Shown piece by piece: positions 42,975-50,425 of a stretch of DNA of 50,425 nucleotides. The position numbers were made by a program, and so were the translations under genes. The notes beneath the pieces were generated by a model. The model ran no database searches. It worked only from the letters and a program-made list of their open reading frames with translations, and was not told where the DNA came from. The stretch is from Pseudomonadales bacterium (GTDB lineage Bacteria; Pseudomonadota; Gammaproteobacteria; Pseudomonadales; Pseudohongiellaceae), in assembly GCA_022819645.1 (NCBI GenBank), contig JAJEGU010000013.1:1-50425 (forward strand). The letters run 5' to 3'. The stretch's first letter is position 1. Each line of letters begins with the position of its first letter.

Positions 42975-45359
42975 TCAGTTGCGTAAGCTTGCTTGGAATG
43001 TTTCTCGTAGCGCCTTGATAATCTTGTTGATTATGCGTTCAACCTCGGCATCGTCAAGAGTGCGCGAAGGATGCCGCCAGGTCAAGCCCAGGGCGATGCT
43101 GCGGCAACCTTCCGGCACCGCGCCGCCGCGATAGACATCGAGCACCCGAAGACTTGTGAGCAAGGGGCCCGCCGTCTCGCGCACCCGCAGTTCGATGTCT
43201 CCCGCCGCGTGTTCCTCGCCGACGATGAAGGCGAGGTCCCGGCTGGTGGCGGGAAAGCGCGACAGTTCTCCCGCCCTGGGCACCCGCCGGGTGCAAAGGG
43301 CGTCAAGGCGGGTCTCGAACAGAAAGGCGGGCGGCAACTCGAGTTCCCTTTGCAATGCCGGATGCAGGGCGCCTGCATGGCCCACGGTCTCGCCGGCCAA
43401 CATCACCGTCGCGCATTGACCGGGATGGAGACCGGGGTATTCGGCGGCGACGAAGCGCAGGTCCGCACTTTTGCCGCCAATGGCGAACAGGCTTTCCAGG
43501 TCGCCCCTGGCATCGTAGAAATCCGCATTCGCGTCGCTGTCGCTCCAGTTCTTCAGCGAACGCGCTCCGGCGATCAGGCCGCCGAGCATCGCCTGCTGGC
43601 GAAATCCATCCCCTTCCCTGGCGAACACCAGACCGGTTTCGAACAGCCGCAGGTTTTCCTGTTGCCGGTTCACATTGTAACGCAGGGTCTGCACCAGGCC
43701 AGGCATGAGACTGCCCCGCATGACCGAAAGATCGCTGGAAATCGGGTTTTGCAGGCGAACGGCCGCGGTATCGACGGCGCTGAAACTCGCCGCGAGCCCC
43801 GGGTCGATAAAGCTGTAGGTGATGATTTCCTGGTAGCCAAGGGCGGCGAGATGATGGCGCAATCTTCCGGTTTCGATTTGCCGCTCAGGCGCCTGGCCCA
43901 TTCGCTGACGGTTGAGGCCCATGCCCAGGGGCAGCTTGTCGTAGCCGTGGATGCGGGCGACTTCCTCGATCAGGTCGGCTGCAATGGCTACATCGTAGCG
44001 GAAGGAAGGCGCTTCCACGCTGAGCGACTCCCGATTTTCCCCGCACGGCACGAATCCGAGCCGGGTCAGGATCTGTTTGATTTCAGCGGCGGGCACTTCC
44101 ACCCCGAGCACCCGGCGCACCGCGGCATAGTCAAGGCTTACCCTGCGGGTTGCGGGAATCTCGCCCAGGGCCTCGCTGGTCGGGCCCGCCTTGCCGCCGG
44201 CGATCTCAAGCAGCAAGCCGGTTGCCCGCTCCATGGCGCGCTGTTGCAAGCGGTAATCCACGCCGCGCTCATAGCGCTGGGAAGCGTCGGTCTGCATGCC
44301 CGCCGCCCGGGCGCGACCCGCGATGGCTTCCGGGGAAAATGCGGCGCATTCCAGAAACACATCCACGGTCTGCTCACTTACCGCGGTTTTGATGCCGCCC
44401 ATGATGCCGGCCATGGCCACGGCGCCGGCCGCATCGGCGATGACCAGGGTGTTTTCGGCGAATTCGATTTCCTTGCCGTCCAGAAGCGTCATTTTCTCTC
44501 CGGGAAGGGAGAGCCGCACATCGATGCGGCCCTGCAATTTTGCAAGATCGAAGGCATGCAGCGGCTGGCCGAGTTCGAGCAATACGAAATTGGTAACGTC
44601 CACTACCGGGTCGATGCAGCGCAGGCCGCTCCGGCGCAGTTTTTCCCGCATCCACAGGGGCGTTTGCGCGTCGAGCCTGATACCGCGAATCACCCGGCCG
44701 AGATAACGCGGGCATTGCCTGGGGGCGCTGATGCGTATGGGAAACTCGTCCTCGATGCGGGTTTCGACCTCGATGATTTCCGCTCTGGCAACCGGCAAAT
44801 CCAGCATGGCGCCCACATCCCTGGCAATCCCGATCATGCCGAGGCAGTCGCCGCGGTTGGGCGTCAGGTCAAGCTCGATGCTGTGGTCATCCAGGGAGAG
44901 CAGTTCGCGGATGTCGGCGCCGGGCGGAGCGTCTTCCGGCAAGGCGAGCAGGCCACCGGCGTCTTCCCCCATGCCGAGTTCCCCCGCGGAACAGAGCATT
45001 CCCGATGATTCCACGCCGCGAATCGCCGCGGCGGAGATTTCCCTTTCCCCTCCGGTCGAACCACCCAGGCGGGCGCCGGGTCTGGCATAGGGCGCTTTCA
45101 TGCCGGCCATGGCATTGGGGGCGCCGCAAATCACGGCATGGGTTCCGGCGCCGTCGCCCACCCGGCAAAGCCGAAGCTTGTCCGCGGCGGGATGTGCTTC
45201 CACCGCAAGAATTTCGCCCACCACCACGCCGGAGAACTTGCCTGCGACCGGGGCGCTGCCGCCGGCTTCCAGACCCGCCATGGTCAGGCGCTCCATCAAT
45301 TCGGCGGTATCCATGCCTGGATCCACCCATTCCCTGAGCCAGGATTCGCTGAACTTCAT
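42975..45359 (-). CDS. pheT: Phenylalanine-tRNA ligase beta subunit
   Basis: PheT forms the alpha2-beta2 synthetase with PheS and edits Tyr-tRNA(Phe). The 794-residue protein has the tRNA-binding OB domain ([20 protein letters not shown]), the B3/B4 editing domain ([19 protein letters not shown]), the B5 domain, the catalytic-like core with MGLNRQRMG and [11 protein letters not shown], and the C-terminal anticodon-binding FDX domain ([20 protein letters not shown]). The start [13 protein letters not shown] is conserved. It follows pheS after a 158-base gap, most of which is a MITE-like element. Confidence 0.97.
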   Translation of the reverse strand: MKFSESWLREWVDPGMDTAELMERLTMAGLEAGGSAPVAGKFSGVVVGEILAVEAHPAADKLRLCRVGDGAGTHAVICGAPNAMAGMKAPYARPGARLGGSTGGEREISAAAIRGVESSGMLCSAGELGMGEDAGGLLALPEDAPPGADIRELLSLDDHSIELDLTPNRGDCLGMIGIARDVGAMLDLPVARAEIIEVETRIEDEFPIRISAPRQCPRYLGRVIRGIRLDAQTPLWMREKLRRSGLRCIDPVVDVTNFVLLELGQPLHAFDLAKLQGRIDVRLSLPGEKMTLLDGKEIEFAENTLVIADAAGAVAMAGIMGGIKTAVSEQTVDVFLECAAFSPEAIAGRARAAGMQTDASQRYERGVDYRLQQRAMERATGLLLEIAGGKAGPTSEALGEIPATRRVSLDYAAVRRVLGVEVPAAEIKQILTRLGFVPCGENRESLSVEAPSFRYDVAIAADLIEEVARIHGYDKLPLGMGLNRQRMGQAPERQIETGRLRHHLAALGYQEIITYSFIDPGLAASFSAVDTAAVRLQNPISSDLSVMRGSLMPGLVQTLRYNVNRQQENLRLFETGLVFAREGDGFRQQAMLGGLIAGARSLKNWSDSDANADFYDARGDLESLFAIGGKSADLRFVAAEYPGLHPGQCATVMLAGETVGHAGALHPALQRELELPPAFLFETRLDALCTRRVPRAGELSRFPATSRDLAFIVGEEHAAGDIELRVRETAGPLLTSLRVLDVYRGGAVPEGCRSIALGLTWRHPSRTLDDAEVERIINKIIKALRETFQASLRN

Positions 45360-45364
45360 CGTCA

Positions 45365-45517
45365 GGAGCCTGCGCCGCAGGAATTCACGGCTGCAAATCC
45401 GCTCCCGTCCACGCCCCTGGCCACTCGATTTCGTTGCATATCCACCAATATTCTCCTCAATCGACCGGCCAGGGGCGCGGCGATAGCGAATTTTCGCTTT
45501 CGCGAATTCCTACGGCG

Positions 45518-45518
<1 letters not shown>
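45365..45518. mobile_element. MITE-like element inside the pheS-pheT operon (copy 2)
   Basis: It matches 42115-42275 closely, but its right end stops at GAATTCCTACGGCGC, 7 bases short of the full terminal repeat. Its last C is also the first base (plus strand) of the pheS stop codon. The nested inverted repeat is perfect in this copy (CGCCCCTGGCC with GGCCAGGGGCG). It fills the gap between pheT and pheS and would be part of the shared mRNA as a long folded structure. Confidence 0.85.
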
Positions 45519-46567
<1,049 letters not shown>

Positions 46568-46927
46568 TCAGGCGGCAAGATTGGCTTTCGCCTGGTCAAC
46601 AATTGCGGAAAACGCCGGCTTGTCGCGCACCGCGAGGTCCGCGAGCACACGCCGGTCGATTTCGATATTGGCTTTCTTGAGCCCGGCCACGAGCCGGCTG
46701 TAGCTCATGCCGCATTCCCGGGCCTGGGCGTTGATCCGGGTAATCCACAGGCTGCGGAATACGCGCTTGCGCGTCTTGCGGTCGCGGTAGGCGTACTGGG
46801 CGGCCTTGGTGACCGCCTGATTGGCGACACGGAAAACCCGGCTGCGGGCGCCATAATAGCCCTTGGCCTTCTCCAGCACTTTCTTGTGGCGGCGTCTGGC
46901 GACGACGCTTCGTTTGACTCGCGGCAC
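46568..46927 (-). CDS. rplT: 50S ribosomal protein L20
   Basis: L20 (119 residues) begins [20 protein letters not shown] and keeps [20 protein letters not shown] and [20 protein letters not shown]. It is an early assembly protein that in enterics also represses the infC-rpmI-rplT mRNA. It follows rpmI after 24 bp. Confidence 0.97.
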   Translation of the reverse strand: MPRVKRSVVARRRHKKVLEKAKGYYGARSRVFRVANQAVTKAAQYAYRDRKTRKRVFRSLWITRINAQARECGMSYSRLVAGLKKANIEIDRRVLADLAVRDKPAFSAIVDQAKANLAA

Positions 46928-46951
46928 TTTCTTTCTCCTGGAAGTTGCTGA

Positions 46952-47152
46952 CTACTTGCCGGCAAGCATGCGCTTGACCGCCTTCACATCGGCGGCGTCC
47001 ACCCCGGATACGCCGCGCAGGTGGCGTTTGCGCTTGGTGGTCATCTTGGTAAGGATATGGCTCCGGTTGGCGGACTTGCGCTTGTAGCCGCTGGCCGTTG
47101 CCTTGAATCTCTTGGCGGCGCCGCGCCGCGTTTTCGCTTTTCCGCTGTTCAC
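46952..47152 (-). CDS. rpmI: 50S ribosomal protein L35
   Basis: The basic protein of 66 residues has the L35 signature [20 protein letters not shown] and [18 protein letters not shown] chose the GTG at 47152, giving the normal length, because AGGCGG lies just ahead of it. A longer frame starts at an ATG at 47224 but this reads through a dispersed repeat and has no family support. infC, the usual upstream neighbour, is absent: the TonB-dependent receptor gene lies there instead. Confidence 0.94.
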   Translation of the reverse strand: MNSGKAKTRRGAAKRFKATASGYKRKSANRSHILTKMTTKRKRHLRGVSGVDAADVKAVKRMLAGK

Positions 47153-47203
47153 TTTTCCGCCTTTGCGTTTCCGCCTTGATGACTGTTGCTTGACTTGCCC
47201 TAG

Positions 47204-47297
47204 GTATTCTCTGAAAAACTCCATCCGTGGAGTTTTTCATTATCGCAAAACAAAAGCGTGGTTTTGTTTTGCTCCCGAATTCAATGGCTTACGCCAT
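47204..47297. repeat. Hairpin-rich dispersed repeat, copy B
   Basis: It contains three stems: AAAAACTCCA-TCCG-TGGAGTTTTT (47214-47237), AAAACAAAA-GCGTGG-TTTTGTTTT (47247-47270) and a GAATTCAATGGC/GCCATCGAATTC stem (around 47279-47302). The last two are shared with 29521-29582. The first, with T-runs on both sides, could act as a two-way terminator between the receptor gene and rpmI. Confidence 0.8.
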
Positions 47298-47326
47298 CGA
47301 ATTCGGCGGCACTTCCATGTGCCGCA

Positions 47327-47355
47327 GGGAAGCTCTGACTTAATCAGAGCTTCCC
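47327..47355 (-). terminator. Hairpin abutting the receptor stop codon
   Basis: The perfect 12-bp stem GGGAAGCTCTGA with TCAGAGCTTCCC and a 5-base loop begins at the last base of the receptor's stop codon. There is no T-run right after it, so it may work with the T-rich stem at 47214-47237, or serve as an mRNA-protecting 3' structure. Confidence 0.6.
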
Positions 47356-50096
47356 TAGAACCTCATGTTCACCCCGAGCGCATAGCGGCGACCGTGGTTG
47401 TATACCCCGATGGGACGGCCAGTATCCGGCGTATGGTTTTCCCTGCTCGCGTACCACAGGATTTCCTCATCGGTCAGGTTGATCACCTGGAACAGCAGTT
47501 CCACATCGTCGGTCACATTGTAGCTGGCGTTGAAATCGAGCTGGCCAAAGTCGCCCTTGTAACCGATCAGGCCCCGGCTCACGCCGAAGCCGAGCCCGAG
47601 GTCGGCGGTTCCGGCCTGTTGCGTCGATGTCTGGATGTTCGCTCCGTGGAGATGGTTGGACGGATACTCGGAACGGAACGTATAGGACAGGCGGGCCGCC
47701 AGGCCATTCTGCTCATAGTAGGCGGTTGCGTTCCAGGTGTCCTCCGAATGCCCGAACAGCACGGGTTCCTGGCCGGCTTCCCTTTGCGCCTCGCTCTGGT
47801 TCAGGTCGGCGTCGGCATAGGTGTAGTTGGCGGTAACGCCGAAGCCGAATCCCAGGTCCTGCTGGTAGTTGATTTCAAAGCCCTGGATGCTGATGCCTTC
47901 GCCGTTGACCGGGCGTTCCAGGGCGAATTCCCTGGCTTCAATGACATTGGCGCCGCTGTCGTCGAGAGTCCGATAGTCCCGGGTTGCGGTGAAGGATTCG
48001 ATATCGATGTAGGAATCGATGTCCTTGTGGAACAGCGCGAACGCCAGCAGCGAAGAATCGTCGATGTACCATTCCGCGGACAGGTCGTACTGATTGGAGC
48101 GAAACGGCTCGAGCTCCGGGTTGCCTTCGAAGCCGGTGCAGCCCCTGCTGCCGCAGTTGAGGGTCTCGAAAGGAGCGATGCTGACGTAGTTCGGCCGCGC
48201 CAGCACCTTGGCCGCGGCAAAACGCAGGATGACATCGTCAAAGCCCACATAGTTCAGGTTGAGGCTGGGCAGGATGTCGGTATAGTCGTTTTCGATGGCC
48301 ACATCCTGCACCGCGCCGCGGCGTTCCGCGCTGAAGTTGGCCCCGCCGTATTGCCGGGCCCTGGAAGTCGTGCTCGTGCCAACCGCGCGCAGGCCGAGGT
48401 TGCCGCGGAAGTTTTCCGTCTCGAAATTGCCCTTGACATAGGCGGCGGTCACTTCCTCTTCCACCTGGAAGCGGTCATTGGGATCGTTCCACGAACTGTT
48501 CCCGGTGCCCGCCACCTCGGGTATGCCGTTTTGCCAGCGCTGAAACGCTTCGACGTCAAAGCCCCACAATTGCGTCGGCACGGCGCCGACCTTGAACTCG
48601 GTGATTCCGGTGCCGGCGAACTGGGCCAATGTGCCTTCCTCCACGAAATCCCGTTTGACCCGGCTCGCGGCCTTGCTGTACTCGCGGTACTTGACCCCCG
48701 CTTCGATGCTGGAGAAGAAATCGCTGTTGACGGTGATTTCCGTGTCGGCCTGCAGGAAAGTCGAATCGGAGTCGTTGCGGATGGTGTTGATGTGGGAGTA
48801 GAAAAACTCGTAGTCATCGGGGCTGAGACCCGCATCCAGCGTGGATTCCATCACGCCGGAAGTCAGGTCGAAGGCGATGCCCGACAGCGCGGCGAACTGG
48901 GCCGCCTTGTCGATGGCCAGGCCGTCGGCGTAACTGTGGCCGGCTTGCACCGTGACCCGGTAGGCGTCGCGTTCGAGCGTCGCTTCCATGTCAAAGGCCG
49001 TGGTTTCCACCTCGTCCTGGTAGAAACCCGTGTCGTAGGTGGCGCCCTGGAGGTTGGAGCGACTGTTGAAGGCGGTGCAGCACGCCGGAATATTGCCCGA
49101 AACCACGGTGCCGTCGCTGATGGCAACGAGGTTGTTGGCGCGGATATCGGCCAGGGAAAGGGCGGCGGCAAGGCTGGAGAATCCAAAGGAATAGATCCCC
49201 TGGGACTCGCGTTCGGTTACTGAATTCAATGCCGTGAAGGTCACGTCGAGATCGTCGCCGGGCGCGAACTGCAAGGTGACGAATGGCGTGTCGAGGCTGT
49301 AATCGGCGGTGTAGCGGTTGGCGCCGATGCGAACGGGGATGCGCTCGTTGACACCGTCGGAGTCATAGTCCGTCGGTCGGAAATAGCCGGCGGTGTTCCG
49401 TTTGGAGTCCATCAGCGTGGCGCTGTCCCGGTGCACATAGGCAAGATTGAAACCGAAAGTCTCGGCGTCGTTCTTCCAACTGTACAGGCCGGAAACATGC
49501 GGCTTGTTCTCGCCGGCGTTGTCGAAATTGAAGTATCTGGCGGAAACGGCGCCGGAGTTGGCGTCGGCGTCGAGCGGCCTGCGGGTCCTGACGATGACCG
49601 TGCCGCCCACGGAGCCTTCGTCGATATTGGCTTCCGGCGATTTGTAGACTTCCAGGGTGTCCACAATCTCGGTGGGCAACAGATAATAGTTGAAGCTGCG
49701 GTCGCGGAGCTCGGTGCGGCGGTTGCTCGCGGTTGCCGATGCGATCTGCTGATTGTTCAGGAGCGCCAGGTTCAGGTGGGGCGCCGTGCCGCGAATGCTC
49801 ACCCGGGCGCCTTCGCCGTCCCGCTCGTCCTTTTCCACCTGTACGCCGGTAATGCGCTGCAGGGCGTCGGCGACATTGATATCCGGGAACTGGCCGATGT
49901 CTTCGGCCGACACCGCGTCCACGATGGTGTCGGACTCGCGCTTGATGCTGAGGTTCTTTCTCAGCGAATCGCGATAGCCGATCACTTCGATAAGTTCGAT
50001 TCGCTCATCCTCCCCCCCAGACTCCTGCGTTTGGGCAATGGCGGGGATGCCCAGGCCGGAGACCAGCGCCAGGCAAAGGATTTTTCGCAAAGCCAT
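47355..50096 (-). CDS. TonB-dependent outer-membrane receptor (Xanthomonas/Caulobacter type)
   Basis: The 913-residue protein starts with a signal peptide (MALRKILCLALVSGLGIPAI, cleavage after AQ), then a TonB box (RIELIEVIGYRDS), a plug domain (DTIVDAVSAEDIGQFPDINV, ITGVQVEKDERDGEGARVSI) and a long beta-barrel ending in YALGVNMRF with the terminal Phe of outer-membrane proteins. The plug motifs match the TIGR01782-like receptors of Xanthomonas and Caulobacter, several of which take up carbohydrates. The ATG at 50096 follows AAAGGTG; an ATG at 50111 would add five residues. The substrate is unknown, and no neighbouring sugar or siderophore gene is present to help. Confidence 0.92.
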   Translation of the reverse strand: MALRKILCLALVSGLGIPAIAQTQESGGEDERIELIEVIGYRDSLRKNLSIKRESDTIVDAVSAEDIGQFPDINVADALQRITGVQVEKDERDGEGARVSIRGTAPHLNLALLNNQQIASATASNRRTELRDRSFNYYLLPTEIVDTLEVYKSPEANIDEGSVGGTVIVRTRRPLDADANSGAVSARYFNFDNAGENKPHVSGLYSWKNDAETFGFNLAYVHRDSATLMDSKRNTAGYFRPTDYDSDGVNERIPVRIGANRYTADYSLDTPFVTLQFAPGDDLDVTFTALNSVTERESQGIYSFGFSSLAAALSLADIRANNLVAISDGTVVSGNIPACCTAFNSRSNLQGATYDTGFYQDEVETTAFDMEATLERDAYRVTVQAGHSYADGLAIDKAAQFAALSGIAFDLTSGVMESTLDAGLSPDDYEFFYSHINTIRNDSDSTFLQADTEITVNSDFFSSIEAGVKYREYSKAASRVKRDFVEEGTLAQFAGTGITEFKVGAVPTQLWGFDVEAFQRWQNGIPEVAGTGNSSWNDPNDRFQVEEEVTAAYVKGNFETENFRGNLGLRAVGTSTTSRARQYGGANFSAERRGAVQDVAIENDYTDILPSLNLNYVGFDDVILRFAAAKVLARPNYVSIAPFETLNCGSRGCTGFEGNPELEPFRSNQYDLSAEWYIDDSSLLAFALFHKDIDSYIDIESFTATRDYRTLDDSGANVIEAREFALERPVNGEGISIQGFEINYQQDLGFGFGVTANYTYADADLNQSEAQREAGQEPVLFGHSEDTWNATAYYEQNGLAARLSYTFRSEYPSNHLHGANIQTSTQQAGTADLGLGFGVSRGLIGYKGDFGQLDFNASYNVTDDVELLFQVINLTDEEILWYASRENHTPDTGRPIGVYNHGRRYALGVNMRF

Positions 50097-50238
50097 GATT
50101 TCACCTTTCATCTTGCTCACCCCCTGTCGATACGGTGTGACTTGTGCACCTGGATGTGTTTGGGCTGCCCTCTCCCCGGCGTAACGCCCCGGGGTCAGCA
50201 GACACATCCTGCTACTGTCACTGAAATATATTACCATT

Positions 50239-50267
50239 AAGATATAAGTGCAATACCTTTTCGTCAA
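50239..50267 (-). promoter_or_regulatory. Candidate sigma-70 promoter of the receptor gene
   Basis: On the minus strand TTGACG (50267-50262) is followed 17 bases on by TATCTT (50244-50239). This leaves a leader of roughly 130 bases before the start codon. The leader is long enough for regulation, but I recognise no riboswitch. Matching is 5/6 and 4/6 to consensus. Confidence 0.45.
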
Positions 50268-50287
50268 GCGCCAGGGCACTGGAGCAG

Positions 50288-50406
50288 CAATTCTCACTAT
50301 GGCAATGGGCGCGCTCGTATCAGTCATCCTGCGCGCAGTCGCAGGATCTCATCGTGTGGCCACTGCAAGAGATTCTGCGACTACGCTTTGCTTCGCGCAG
50401 AATGAC
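50288..50406. repeat. Composite REP/BIME-like element upstream of the receptor gene
   Basis: The start CAATTCTCACTATGGCAATG is followed by a palindrome (50323-50350), the spacer GTGTGGCCACTGCAA, a second palindrome (50369-50406) and the tail ATGAAGGTTGGAGCGCCAA running to the window end. It is an inverted copy of 13448-13569. With the candidate promoter above, this accounts for the last 329 bases; no gene is visible. Confidence 0.85.
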
Positions 50407-50425
50407 ATGAAGGTTGGAGCGCCAA

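Noticed and set aside
46952-47224. A longer rpmI start at 47224
   Set aside because: The extra residues come from a dispersed repeat; the GTG at 47152 gives the standard L35 length and has a ribosome-binding site.

Overview
This window looks like a chromosome segment from a GC-rich, didermic, heterotrophic gammaproteobacterium. The evidence is a continuous set of gammaproteobacterial gene neighbourhoods: uvrC-pgsA-tRNA-Gly-tRNA-Cys; comEC-msbA-lpxK-Trm112-kdsB-murB; lolCDE; gyrA-pheA-tyrA/aroA fusion-cmk-rpsA-ihfB-lapA-pyrF; and rpmI-rplT-pheST-ihfA-merR-like-tRNA-Pro. LPS genes, Lol lipoprotein export and a large TonB-dependent receptor confirm an outer membrane. I cannot name the genus from sequence alone.

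Region 1 (1-10300) is an accessory defence island. It opens inside a type I restriction hsdS gene, followed by a Fic protein, a wrecked VapBC pair fused to a second hsdS tail, a DUF433/DUF5615 toxin-antitoxin pair and hsdR. Next come a hendecad coiled-coil membrane protein (DUF1640-like) and an internally deleted IS1380-family element. After that is an AT-rich two-gene cassette, a multi-pass membrane protein plus a TIR-like ThsB/DUF1863 protein, which ends where a second IS1380 end begins. The island closes with a small unknown protein and a PD-(D/E)XK (NucS-like) nuclease fused to a PUA/EVE-like domain. It lies directly downstream of tRNA-Gly/tRNA-Cys, a classic integration site.

Region 2 (10300-29990) is core genome, all on the minus strand: phospholipid synthesis (pgsA), excision repair (uvrC), peptidoglycan (murB), Kdo/lipid A (kdsB, lpxK, msbA), DNA uptake (comEC, comEA), lipoprotein release (lolCDE), a catalytically degenerate serine-recombinase-like gene, a periplasmic cyclophilin, tRNA-Asn, and a surface-polysaccharide initiation pair (a CapD/WbpM-like dehydratase and a WecA/WbpL-like transferase).

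Region 3 (30000-50425) is also almost wholly minus-strand: pyrF-lapA-ihfB-rpsA-cmk-tyrA/aroA-pheA-gyrA, a secreted metzincin, a plus-strand DUF1428 gene, tRNA-Pro, merR-like-ihfA-pheT-pheS-rplT-rpmI, and a TonB-dependent receptor.

Three families of small intergenic repeats punctuate the core: REP/BIME-like palindromes; a MITE-like element of about 160 bp with 22-bp terminal inverted repeats (one copy sits inside the pheS-pheT operon, against the pheS stop codon); and a hairpin-rich element near comEA and rpmI. The most promising lead for an undescribed system is the compact membrane-protein/TIR cassette between IS ends, with the neighbouring nuclease-PUA fusion second.
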